A stretch of DNA of 64,000 nt from Lophius americanus (taxonomy: Eukaryota; Chordata; Actinopteri; Lophiiformes; Lophiidae): the NCBI GenBank assembly GCA_037951165.1, contig JBBDHG010000098.1, forward strand, positions 2,463,501 through 2,527,500. Reading direction: 5' to 3'. The position numbers and the translations under genes were made by a program. This document shows, piece by piece, positions 25,838-37,515 of the stretch. Positions within the stretch are counted from its first letter, which is position 1. The number at the start of each line of letters is the position of its first letter. The notes below the pieces were generated by a model, which worked only from the letters and a program-made list of their open reading frames with translations, was not told the DNA's origin and made no database searches.

Positions 25838-26861
25838 GTGGCTTTTAATCATCCCTGGAGTAATGTGTCTGATCAATTAACAAGGAGCTGGAGCTGATAG
25901 TTGTAACCCTAAAGAACCCACAATCAAGATAATTTGAAACGGGAACTTCTTCCTGTAGACCATATTCATCAAAATTACTTGAAATCTTGTGCTGGCTTAG
26001 TCTGGCTGACCTAATCTAAAAAAAAAAGATTAAATTGGAGGTATGCTTGATTTATTTCCAAATGTTAACAAGCAAAAAAGAACAAAAAGTAATGTTCCCT
26101 TCTAATGACATGTCAGCATGATTGATTCTTGTAGACATTACATTACGTAATTTCATCTAAGTCCTAGATGATATATACACATTTATTTTGAACAAATACA
26201 TTAAATTCATACAAAATAGTTTATCAATTCAAGTAGATTGTTAATATGAAGTAATTTGAACAAACTGACTAAAACATGTTAACACATTTGAGCTCATATG
26301 TCAAACATCAAGTTGTTTCAATTGGATCCTGAGGTCAGTTCATTCAGTGACAACAGAAAGATCACATAAACCCCTCTTATCCATAAGTTCTGGTCCTGTC
26401 CTAGTCCAACAAAGTACTAGAAAAAGTTTTTCAACACCCTGATTCAGATTTTGGTAATCAGACTAGTCCTGGGAAAACCAGGCAATTGTTCTGTTTGTTT
26501 AACTCATAAACAGAATAGCTGATTTTATTTAACCTCAGTCATCTAAGACAGGAAAGACGCCTAGTCCCTCATTCTAGGTGAAATGATGTGTTTATAGAGG
26601 ATAAAAATTAGGCCTGGCTGTGTTGCCAGCTAACTTGGTGTCTTTGACAAGAGTGTCAAAGACCATTTTGTTCAGATTTATTACAAGATAAACTTATTAA
26701 TCAAACGTTATTCAGCATGCAAAAGTATAAACAGCCTTATTCAACGGAAAATTATTAAGATACTAATTTATTGTTCGAAGTTCCAAATATCGCTGAGTTA
26801 TGTTGAGCGTTAACTAGTTGTTTACAGATTTGGTAGCATGCTTTTTTGCTTAACAACCAAC

Positions 26862-26948
26862 CCTTCGATAGCTCAGTTGGTAGAGAGGAGGACTGTAGTG
26901 GAAATGTCAGACATCCTTAGGTCGCTGGTTCAAATCCGGCTCGAAGGA
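26862..26948 (+). tRNA. trnay-gua: tRNA-Tyr (GUA), copy 25, C25-to-A variant
   Basis: The D stem loses its G10:C25 pair because C25 is A (GAGAGG). Everything else is consensus. The same change occurs in copy 28. Confidence 0.75.
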
Positions 26949-27973
26949 GTGGCTTTTTATCATCCCTGGAGTAATGTGTTTGATCAATTAACAAGGAGCT
27001 GGAGCTGATAGTTGTAACCCTAAAGAACCCAAAATCAAGATAATTTAAAACTGGAAATTCTTCCTGTAGACCATATTCATCAAAATTACTTGAAATCTTG
27101 TGCTGGCTTAGTCTGGCTGACTTAATCTAAAAAAAAAAAGATTAAATTGGAGGTATGCTTGATTTATTTCCAAATGTTAACAAGCAAAAAAGAACAAAAA
27201 GTAATGTTCCCTTCTAATGACATGTCCACATGATTGATTCTTGTAAACATTAAATTGCGTAATTTCATCTAAGTCCTAGATAATATATACACATTTATTT
27301 TGAACAAATACATTAAAGTCATACAAAATAGGTTATCAATTCAAGTAGATTGTTAATATGAAGTAATTTGAACAAACTGACTAGAACATGTTAACACATT
27401 TCAGCTCATATGTCAAACATCAAGTTGTTTCAATCGGATCCTGAGGTCAGTTCATTCAGTGACAACAGAAAGATCACATAAACCCCTCTTATCCATAAGT
27501 TCTGGTCCTGTCCTAGTCCAACAAAGTACTAGAAAAAGTTTTTCAACACCCTGATTCAGATTTTGGTAATCAGACTAGTCCTGGGAAAACCAGGCAATTG
27601 TTCTGTTTGTTTAACTCATAAACAGAATAGCTGATTTTATCGAACCTCAGTCATCTAAGACAAGAAAGACGCCTAGTCCCTCATTCAAGGTGAAATGATG
27701 TGTTTATAGAGGATAAAAATTAGGCCTGGCTGTGTTGCCAGCTAACATGGTGTCTTTGAGAATAGTGTCAAAGACCATTTTGTTCATATTTATTACAAGA
27801 TAAACTTATTAATCAAACGTTATTCAGCATGTAAAAGTGTAAACAGCCTTATTAAAGAGAAAATTATTAAGATACTAATTTATTGTTCGAAGTTCCAAAT
27901 ATCGCTGAGTTATGTTGAGCGTTAACTAGTTGTTTACAGATTTGGTAGCATGCTTTTTTGCTTAACAACCAAC

Positions 27974-28060
27974 CCTTCGATAGCTCAGTTGGTAGAGCGG
28001 AGGACTGTAGTGGAAATGTCAGACATCCTTAGGTCGCTGGTTCAAATCCGGCTCGAAGGA
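27974..28060 (+). tRNA. trnay-gua: tRNA-Tyr (GUA), copy 26, consensus
   Basis: Exons and intron are identical to copy 1. Confidence 0.97.
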
Positions 28061-29023
28061 GTGGCTTTTAATCATCCCTGGAGTAATGTGTCTGATCAAT
28101 TAACAAGGAGCTGGAGCTGATAGTTGTAACCCTAAAGAACCCACAATCAAGATAATTTGAAACGGGAACTTCTTCCTGTTGACCGTATTCATCAAAATTA
28201 CTTGAAATCTTGTGCTGGCTTAGTCTGGTTGACTTAATCTAAAAAAAAAAAAGATTAAATTGGAGGTATCCTTGATTTATTTCTGAATGTTAAAATGCAA
28301 AAAAGAACAAAAATTAATGTTCCTTTCTAATGACATGTCAGCATGATTGATTCTTGTAAACATTACATTACGTAATTTCATCTAAGTCCTAGATGATATA
28401 TACACATTTATTTTGAACAAATACATTAAATTCATACAAAATAGTTTATCAATTCAAGTAGATTGTTAATATGAAGTAATTTGAACAAACTGACTAAAAC
28501 ATGTTAACACATTTGAGCTCATATGTCAAACATCAAGTTGTTTCAATCTGATCCTGAGGTCAGTTCATTCAGTGACAACAGAAAGATCACATAAACCCCT
28601 CTTATCCATAAGTTCTGGTCCTGTCCTAGTCCAACAAAGTACTAGAAAAAGTTTTTCAACACCCTGATTCAGATTTTGGTAATCAGACTAGTCCTGGGAA
28701 AACCAGGCAATTGTTCTGTTTGTTTAACTCATAAACAGAATAGCTGATTTTATTGAACCTCAGTCATCTAAGACAGGAAAGACGCCTAGTCCCTCATTCT
28801 AGGTGAAATGATGTGTTTATAGAGGATAAAAATTAGGCTGGGCTGTGTTGCCAGCTAACATGGTGTCGTTATTCAGCACTTAAAAGTATAAACAGCCTTA
28901 TTCAACAGAAAATTATTAAGATACTAAGTTATTGTTCGAAGCTCGAAAATATCGCTGACTTACGTTGAGCGTTAACTAGTTGTTTACAGATTTGGTAGCA
29001 TGTTTTTTTGTTAAACAGCAAAC

Positions 29024-29110
29024 CCTTCGATAGCTCAGTTGGTAGAGCGAAGGACTGTAGTGGAAATATCAGATATCCTTAGGTCGCTGGTTCAAATCCG
29101 GCTCGAAGGA
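29024..29110 (+). tRNA. trnay-gua: tRNA-Tyr (GUA), copy 27, G27-to-A variant
   Basis: G27 is A, turning a G:U pair with U43 into A:U, so the stem is if anything stronger. The intron is TGGAAATATCAGAT, with its last base C to T at the 3' splice site. Confidence 0.85.
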
Positions 29111-30134
29111 GTGGCTTTTAATCATCCCTGGAGTAATGTGTTTGATCAATTAACAAGGAGCTGGAGCTGATAGTTGTAACCCTAAAGAACCCACAATCAA
29201 GATAATTTGAAACGGGAACTTCTTCCTGTAGACCATATTCATCAAAATTACTTGAAATCTTGTGCTGGCTTAGTCTGGCTGACTTAATCTAAAAAAAAAA
29301 AGATTAAATTGGAGGTATGCTTGATTTATTTCCAAATGTTAACAAGCAAAAAAGAACAAAAAGTAATGTTCCCTTCTAATGACATGTCCACATGATGGAT
29401 TCTTGTAAACATTAAATTGCGTAATTTCATCTAATTCCTAGATAATATCTACACATTTATTTTGAACAAATACATTAAAGTCATCCAAATAGGTTATCAA
29501 TTCAAGTAGATTGTTAATATGAAGTAATTTGAACAAACTGACTAAAACATGTTAACACATTTGAGCTCATATGTCAAACATCAAGTTGTTTCAATCGGAT
29601 CCTGAGGTCAGTTCATTCAGTGACAACAGAAAGATCACATAAACCCCTCTTATCCATAAGTTCTGGTCCTGTCCTAGTCCAACAAAGTACTAGAAAAAGT
29701 TTTTCAACACCCTGATTCAGATTTTGGTAATCAGACTAGTCCTGGGAAAACCAGGCAATTGTTCTGTTTGTTTAACTCATAAACAGAATAGCTGATTTTA
29801 TTGAACCTCAGTCATCTAAGACAGGAAAGACGCCTAGTCCCTCATTCAAGGTGAAATGATGTGTTTATAGAGGATAAAAATTAGGCCTGGCTGTGTTGCC
29901 AGCTAACATGGTGTCTTTGAGAAGAGTGTCAAATACCATTTTGTTCAGATTTATTACAAGATAAACTTATTAATCAAACGTTATTCAGCATGCAAAAGTA
30001 TAAACAGCCTTATTCAACGGAAAATTATTAAGATACTAATTTATTGTTCGAAGTTCCAAATATCGCTGAGTTATGTTGAGCGTTAACTAGTTGTTTACAG
30101 ATTTGGTAGCATGCTTTTTTGCTTAACAACCAAC

Positions 30135-30221
30135 CCTTCGATAGCTCACTTGGTAGAGAGGAGGACTGTAGTGGAAATGTCAGACATCCTTAGGTCGCTG
30201 GTTCAAATCCGGCTCGAAGGA
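30135..30221 (+). tRNA. trnay-gua: tRNA-Tyr (GUA), copy 28, D-arm double variant
   Basis: G15 is C (breaks the tertiary pair with C48 and alters the A box) and C25 is A (breaks G10:C25). The anticodon is intact. Function is doubtful. Confidence 0.6.
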
Positions 30222-31245
30222 GTGGCTTTTTATCATCCCTGGAGTAATGTGTCTGATCAATTAACAAGGAGCTGGAGCTAATAGTTGTAACCCTAAAGAA
30301 CCCACAATCAAGATAATTTGAAACGGGAACTTCTTCCTGTAGACCATATTCCTCAAAATTACTTGAAATCTTGTGCTGGCTTAGTCTGGCTGACTTAATC
30401 TAAAAAAAAAAGATTAAATTGTAGGTATGCTTGATTTATTTCCAAATGTTAAAATGCAAAAAAGAACAAAAAGTAATGTTCCTTTCTAATGACATGTCAG
30501 CATGATTGATTCTTGTAAACATTACATTACGTAATTTCATCTAAGTCCTAGATGATATCTACACATTTATTTTGAACAAATTCATTAAATTCACACAAAA
30601 TAGGTTATCAATTCAAGTAGATTGTTAATATGAAGTAATTTGAACAAACTGACTAAAACATGTTAACGCATTTGAGCTCATATGTCAAACATCAAGTTGT
30701 TTCAATCGGATCCTGAGGTCAGTTCATTCAGTGACAACAGAGAGATCACATAAACCGCTCTTATCCATAAGTTCTGGTCCTGTCCTAGTCCAATAAAGTA
30801 CTAGAAAAAGTTTTTCAACACCCTGATTCACATTTTGGTAATCAGACTGGACCTGGGAAAACCAGGCAATTGTTCTGTTCGTTTAACTCATAAACAGAAT
30901 AGCTGATTTTATTGAACCTCAGTCATCTAAGACAGGAAAGACGCCTAGTCCCTCATTCAAGGTGAAATGATATGTTTATAGAGGATAAAAATTAGGCCGG
31001 GCTGTGTTGCCAGCTAACATGGTGTCTTTGAGAAGAGTGTCAAAGACCATTTTGTTCAGATTTATTACAAGATAAACTTATTAATCAAACGTCATTCAGC
31101 ATGTAAAAGTGTAAACAGCCTTATTAAAGAGAAAATTATTAAGATACTAATTTATTGTTCAAAGCTCCAAATATCGCTGAGTTACGTTGAGCGTTAGCTA
31201 GTTGTTCACAGATTTGGTAGCATGGTTTTTTGCTTAACAACCAAC

Positions 31246-31331
31246 CCTTCGATAGCTCAGTTGGTAGAGCGGAGGACTGTCGTGGAAATGTCAGACATCC
31301 TTAGGTCCTGGTTCAAATCCGGCTCGAAGGA
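31246..31331 (+). pseudogene. tRNA-Tyr-derived copy 29 with GUC anticodon and a 1-nt deletion
   Basis: The anticodon loop reads CTGTCGA: A36 is C, giving a GUC anticodon (Asp) on a tRNA-Tyr body. The variable-region/T-stem junction reads AGGTCCTGG instead of AGGTCGCTGG, a one-base deletion that makes the gene 86 nt and costs a T-stem pair. The intron and boxes are otherwise intact. Most likely it is a decayed copy; if transcribed it would be a potential mis-decoder. Confidence 0.75.
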
Positions 31332-32343
31332 GTGGCTTTTAATCATCCCTGGAGTAATGTGTCTGATCAATTAACAAGGAGCTAGAGCTAATAGTTGTAA
31401 CCCTAAAGATAATTTAAAACGGGAACTTCTTCCTGTTGACCATATTTATCAAAATTACTTGAAATCTTGTGCTGGCTTAGTCTGGTTGACTTAATTTAAA
31501 AAAAAAAAAGATTAAATTGGAGGTATCCTTGATTTATTTCCGAATGTTAAAATGCAAAAAAGAACAAAAATTAATGTTCCTTTCTAAAGACATGTCAGCA
31601 TGATTGATTCTTGTAGACATTACATTACGTAATTTCATCTAAGTCCTAGATGATATATACACATTTATTTTGAACAAATACATTAAATTCATACAAAATA
31701 GGTGTTCAATTCAAGTAGATTGTTAATATGAAGTAATTTGAACAAACTGACTAGAACATGTTAACACATTTGAGCTCATATGTCAAACATCAAGTTGTTT
31801 CAATCGGATCCTGAGGTCAGTTCATTCAGTGACAACAGAAAGATCACATAAACCCCTCTTATCCATAAGTTCTGGTCCTGTCCTAGTCCAACAAAGTACT
31901 AGAAAAAGTTTTTCAACACCCTGATTCAGATTTTGGTAATCAGACTAGTCCTGGGAAAACCAGGCAATTGTTCTGTTTGTTTAACTCATAAACAGAATAG
32001 CTGATAATATTGAACCTCAGTCATCTAAGACAGGAAAGACGCCTAGTCCCTCATTCAAGGTGAAATGATGTGTTTATAGAGGATAAAAATTAGGCCTGGC
32101 TGTGTTGCCAGCTAACATGGTGTCTTTGAGAATAGTGTCAAAGACCATTTTGTTCATATTTATTACAAGATAAACTTATTAATCAAACGTTATTCAGCAT
32201 GTAAAAGTATAAACAGCCTTATTCAACAGAAAATTATTAAGATACTAATTTATTGTTCGAAGTTCCAAATATCGCTGAGATATGTTGAGCGTTAACTAGT
32301 TGTTTACAGATTTGGTAGCATGCTTTTTTGCTTAACAACCAAC

Positions 32344-32430
32344 CCTTCGATAGCTCAGTTGGTAGAGCGGAGGACTGTAGTGGAAATGTCAGACATCCTT
32401 AGGTCGCTGGTTCAAATCCGGCTCGAAGGA
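32344..32430 (+). tRNA. trnay-gua: tRNA-Tyr (GUA), copy 30, consensus
   Basis: Exons and intron are identical to copy 1. Confidence 0.97.
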
Positions 32431-33393
32431 GTGGCTTTTAATCATCCCTGGAGTAATGTGTCTGATCAATTAACAAGGAGCTGGAGCTAATAGTTGTAAC
32501 CCTAAAGAACCAACAATCAAGATAATTTGAAACGGGAACTTCTTCCTGCTGACCGTATTCATCAAAATTACTTGAAATCTTGTGCTGGCTTTGTCTGGTT
32601 GACTTAATCTAAAAAAAAAAAAGATTAAATTGGAGGTATCCTTGATTTATTTCCGAATGTTAAAATGCAAAAAAGAACAAAAATTAATGTTCCTTTCTAA
32701 TGACATGTCAGCATGATTGATTCTTGTAAACATTACATTACGTAATTTCATCTAAGTCCTATATGATATATACACATTTATTTTGAACAAATACATTAAA
32801 TTCATACAAAATAGTTTATCAATTCAAGTAGATTGTTAATATGAAGTAATTTGAACAAACTGACTAAAACATGTTAACATATTTGAGCTCATATGTCAAA
32901 CATCAAGTTGTTTCAATTGGATCCTGAGGTCAGTTCATTCAGTGACAACAGAAAGATCACATAAACCCCTCTTATCCATAAGTTCTGGTCCTGTCCTAGT
33001 CCAATAAAGTACTAGAAAAAGTTTTTCAACACCCTGATTTAGATTTTGGTAATCAGACTGGACCTGGGAAAACCAGGCAATTGTTCTGTTCGTTTAACTC
33101 ATAAACAGAATAGCTGATTTTATTGAACCTCAGTCATCTAAGACAGGAAAGACGCCTAGTCCCTCATTCAAGGTGAAATGATGTGTTTATAGAGGATAAA
33201 AATTAGGCCTGGCTGTGTTGCCAGCTAACATGGTGTAGTTATTCAGCACTTAAAAGTATAAACAGCCTTATTCAACAGAAAATTATTAAGATACTAAGTT
33301 ATTGTTCGAAGCTCGAAAATATCGCTGACTTACGTTGAGCGTTAACTAGTTGTTTACAGATTTGGTAGCATGTTTTTTTGTTAAACAGCAAAC

Positions 33394-33480
33394 CCTTCGA
33401 TAGCTCAGTTGGTACAGCGGAGGACTGTAGTGGAAATATCAGACATCCTTAGGTCGCTGGTTCAAATCCGGCTCGAAGGA
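33394..33480 (+). tRNA. trnay-gua: tRNA-Tyr (GUA), copy 31, G22-to-C variant
   Basis: G22 is C (TACAGC), breaking the C13:G22 pair in the D stem. The intron is TGGAAATATCAGAC. Possibly weakened. Confidence 0.72.
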
Positions 33481-34491
33481 GTGGCTTTTAATAATCCCTG
33501 GAGTAATGTGTCTGATCAATTAACAAGGAGCTGGAGCTGATAGTTGTAACCCTAAAGATAATTTGAAACGGGAACTTCTTCCTGTTGACCATATTTATCA
33601 AAATTACTTGAATTCTTGTGCTGGCTTAGTCTGGTTGACTTAATTTAAAAAAAAAAAGATTAAATTGGAGGTATCCTTGATTTATTTCCGAATGTTAAAA
33701 TGCAAAAAAGAACAAAAATTAATGTTCCTTTCTAAAGACATGTCAGCATGATTGATTCTTGTAGACATTACATTACGTAATTTCATCTAAGTCCTAGATG
33801 ATATATACACATTTATTTTGAACAAATACATTAAATTCATACAAAATAGGTGTTCAATTCAAGTAGATTGTTAATATGAAGTAATTTGAACAAACTGACT
33901 AGAACATGTTAACACATTTCAGCTCATATGTCAAACATCAAGTTGTTTCAATCGGATCCTGAGGTCAGTTCATTCAGTGACAACAGAAAGATCACATAAA
34001 CCCCTCTTATCCATAAGTTCTGGTCCTGTCCTAGTCCAACAAAGTACTAGAAAAAGTTTTTCAACACCCTGATTCAGATTTTGGTAATCAGACTAGTCCT
34101 GGGAAAACCAGGCAATTGTTCTCTTTGTTTAACTCATAAACAGAATAGCTGATTTTATTGAACCTCAGTCATCTAAGACAAGAAAGACGCCTAGTCCCTC
34201 ATTCAAGGTGAAATGATGTGTTTATAGAGGATAAAAATTAGGCCTGGCTGTGTTGCCAGCTAACATGGTGTCTTTGAGAATAGTGTCAAAGACCATTTTG
34301 TTCATATTTATTACAAGATAAACTTATTAATCAAACGTTATTCAGCATGTAAAAGTATAAACAGCCTTATTCAACAGAAAATTATTAAGATACTAATTTA
34401 TTGTTCGAAGTTCCAAATATCGCTGAGTTATGTTGAGCGTTAACTAGTTGTTTACAGATTTGGTAGCATGCTTTTTTGCTTAACAATCAGC

Positions 34492-34578
34492 CCTTCGATA
34501 GCTCAGTTGGTAGAGCGGAAGACTGTAGTGGAAATGTCAGACATTCTTAGGTCGCTGGTTCAAATCCGGCTCGAAGGA
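34492..34578 (+). tRNA. trnay-gua: tRNA-Tyr (GUA), copy 32, anticodon-stem double variant
   Basis: G29 is A and C40 is T. These are not each other's pairing partners: the result is A29/C41 mismatched and G30:U40 wobble, so the anticodon stem is weakened. The leader also differs (AATCAGCCC). Confidence 0.68.
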
Positions 34579-35541
34579 GTGGCTTTTAATCATCCCTGGA
34601 GTAATGTGTCTGATCGATTAACAAGGAGCTGGAGCTGATAGTTGTAACCCTAAAGAACCAACAATCAAGATAATTTGAAACGGGAACTTCTTCCTGTTGA
34701 CCGTATTCATCAAAATTACTTGAAATCTTGTGCTGGCTTAGTCTGGTTGACTTAATCTAAAAAAAAAAAAGATTAAATTGGAGGTATCCTTGATTTATTT
34801 CCGAATGTTAAAATGCAAAAAAGAACAAAAATTAATGTTCCTTTCTAATGACATGTCAGCATGATTGATTCTTGTAAACATTACATTACGTAATTTCATC
34901 TAAGTCCTAGATGATATATACACATTTATTTTGAACAAATACATTAAATTCATACAAAATAGTTTATCAATTCAAGTAGATTGTTATTATGAAGTAATTT
35001 GAACAAACTGACTAAAACATGTTAACACATTTGAGCTCATATGTCAAACATCAAGTTGTTTCAATCGGATCCTGAGGTCAGTTCATTCAGTGACAACAGA
35101 AAGATCACATAAACCCCTCTTATCCATAAGTTCTGGTCCTGTCCTAGTCCAACAAAGTACTAGAAAAAGTTTTTCAACACCCTGATTCAGATTTTGGTAA
35201 TCAGACTAGTCCTGGGAAAACCAGGCAATTGTTCTGTTTGTTTAACTCATAAACAGAATAGCTGATTTTATTGAACCTCAGTCATCTAAGACAGGAAAGA
35301 CGCCTAGTCCCTCATTCTAGGTGAAATGATGTGTTTATAGAGGATAAAAATTAGGCCGGGCTGTGTTGCCAGCTAACATGGTGTCGTTATTCAGCATGCA
35401 AAAGTATAAACAGCCTTATTCAACAGAAAATTATTAAGATACTAAGTTATTGTTCGAAGCTCGAAAATATCGCTGACTTACGTTGAGCGTTAACTAGTTG
35501 TTTACAGATTTGGTAGCATGTTTTTTTGTTAAACAGCAAAC

Positions 35542-35628
35542 CCTTCGATAGCTCAGTTGGTAGAGCGGAGGACTGTAGTGGAAATATCAGACATCCTTAG
35601 GTCGCTGGTTCAAATCCGGCTCGAAGGA
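35542..35628 (+). tRNA. trnay-gua: tRNA-Tyr (GUA), copy 33, consensus exons
   Basis: Exons are consensus; the intron is TGGAAATATCAGAC with leader GTTAAACAGCAAACCC. Confidence 0.97.
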
Positions 35629-36520
35629 GTGGCTTTTAATCATCCCTGGAGTAATGTGTTTGATCAATTAACAAGGAGCTGGAGCTGATAGTTGTAACCC
35701 TAAAGAACCCACAATCAAGATAATTTGAAACGGGAACTTCTTCCTGTAGACCATATTCATCAAAATTACTTGAAATCTTGTGCTGGCTTAGTCTGGCTGA
35801 CTTAATCTAAAAAAAAAAAGATTAAATTGGAGGTATGCTTGATTTATTTCCAAATGTTAACAAGCAAAAAAGAACAAAAAGTAATGTTCCCTTCTAATGA
35901 CATGTCCACATGATTGATTCTTGTAAACATTAAATTGCGTAATTTCATCTAAGTCCTAGATAATATCTACACATTTATTTTGAACAAATACATTAAAGTC
36001 ATCCAAATAGGTTATCAATTCAAGTAGATTGTTAATATGAAGTAATTTGAACAAACTGACTAGAACATGTTAACACATTTGAGCTCATATGTCAAACATC
36101 GAGTTGTTTCAATCGGATCCTGAGGTCAGTTCATTCAGTGACAACAGAAAGATCACATAAACCCCTCTTATCCATAAGTTCTGGTCCTGTCCTAGTCCAA
36201 CAAAGTACTAGAAAAAGTTTTTCAACACCCTGATTCAGATTTTGGTAATCAGACTGGACCTAGGAAAACCAGGCAATTGTTCTGTTTGTTTAACTCATAA
36301 ACAGAATAGCTGATTTCATTGAACCTCAGTCATCTAAGACAGGAAACACGCCTAGTCCCTCATTCAAGGTGAAATGATGTGTTTATAGAGGATAAAAATT
36401 AGGCCTGGCTGTGTTGCCAGCTAACAACAAAAGCTAAGGCTCCAAATATCGCTGAGTTACGTTGAGCGTTAGCTAGTTGTTCACAGATTTGGTAGCATGC
36501 TTTTTTGCTTAACAACCATC

Positions 36521-36607
36521 CCTTCGATAGCTCAGTTGGTAGAGCGGAGGACTGTAGTGGGAATGTCAGACATCCTTAGGTCGCTGGTTCAAATCCGGCT
36601 CGAAAGA
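36521..36607 (+). tRNA. trnay-gua: tRNA-Tyr (GUA), copy 34, G71-to-A variant (last tRNA of array)
   Basis: The acceptor strand reads TCGAAAGA, so C2 faces A71. The intron is TGGGAATGTCAGAC as in copies 22-23, and the following unit shares their marker GAGTTGAGTTCATTCAG. Its upstream unit has a roughly 190-bp deletion at 36424 with a short unmatched filler. Confidence 0.68.
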
Positions 36608-37515
36608 GTGGTTTTTAATCATCCCTGGAGTAATGTGTTTGATCAATTAACAAGGAGCTAGAGCTAATAGTTGTAACCCTAAAGATAATTTGAAACGGGA
36701 ACTTCTTCCTGTTGACCATATTAATCAAAATTACTTGAAATCTTGTTCTAGCTTAGTGTGGCTGACTTAATCTAAAAAAAAATGATTAAATTGGAGGTAT
36801 GCTTGATTTATTTCCCAATGTTCAAATGCAAAAAAGAACAAAAGGTAATGTTCCCTTCTAATGATATGTCAGCATGATAGATTCTTGTAAACATTACATT
36901 GAGTAATTTCATCTAAGTCCTAGATGATATATACACATTTATTTTGAACAAATACATTAATTTCATACAAAATAGTTTATCAATTCAAGTAAATTGTTAT
37001 TATGTATTAATTTGAACAAACTGACTAAAACATGTAAAAATATTTGAGCTCATATGTCAAACATCAAGTTGTTTCAATCGGATCCTGAGTTGAGTTCATT
37101 CAGTGACAACAGAAAGATCACATAAACCCCTCTTATCCATAAGTTCTGGTCCTGTCCTAGTCCAACAAAGTACTAGAAAAAGTTTTTCAACACCCTGATT
37201 CAGATTTTGGTAATCAGACTAGTCCTGGGAAAACCAGGCAATTGTTCTGTTTGTTTAACTCATAAACAGAATAGCTGATTTCATTGAACCTCAGTCATCT
37301 AAGACAGGAAAGACGCCTAGTCCCTCATTCAAGGTGAAATGATGTGTTTATAGAGGATAAAAATTAGGCTTCAGATTTATTACAAGATAAACTTATTAAT
37401 CAAACGTTATTCAGTATGTAAAAGTGTAAACAGCCTTATTAAAGAGAAAATTATTAAGATACTAATTTTTTAGGTGTGGCTTTTAATCATCCCTGGAGTA
37501 ATGTGTTTGATCAAT
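36608..37515 (+). repeat. Terminal repeat unit with its tRNA deleted (unit 35)
   Basis: The unit is normal up to AAAAATTAGGC near 37368, then jumps to the TTCAGATTTATTACAAG part of the 64-bp module. It continues to ATACTAATTTTT near 37470, where it jumps again directly to the post-tRNA flank GTGGCTTTTAATCATCC. The second deletion removes the leader and the whole tRNA gene. Homology stops after TTTGATCAAT near 37515. Confidence 0.85.

Larger units (their letters stand above)
1..37515 (+). repeat. Tandem array of ~1.1-kb units, each with one tRNA-Tyr gene
   Basis: The whole interval is a head-to-tail repeat that begins mid-unit at the window edge. Spacing between successive tRNA starts is 1,033-1,050 bp (short units) or 1,095-1,113 bp (long units), with one 979-bp unit near the right end. 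Most of the length difference is a 64-bp module, present or absent before each tRNA; a second indel of about 13-15 bp lies downstream of the tRNA. Each unit contains a T-rich tRNA leader, the tRNA, a T-run terminator, a conserved 3' flank (GTAATGTGTTTGATCAATTA), an AT-rich spacer and a hairpin-rich conserved block. No credible protein frame runs through any unit. There are 34 tRNA copies and a 35th unit whose tRNA is deleted. The function is presumably bulk tRNA-Tyr supply, but which copies are transcribed cannot be told from sequence. Confidence 0.97.

Noticed and set aside
1..37515. CRISPR array or centromeric satellite
   Set aside because: Units are ~1.1 kb with tRNA genes and no short direct repeats with unique spacers. 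The unit length and gene content do not suggest a centromeric satellite.
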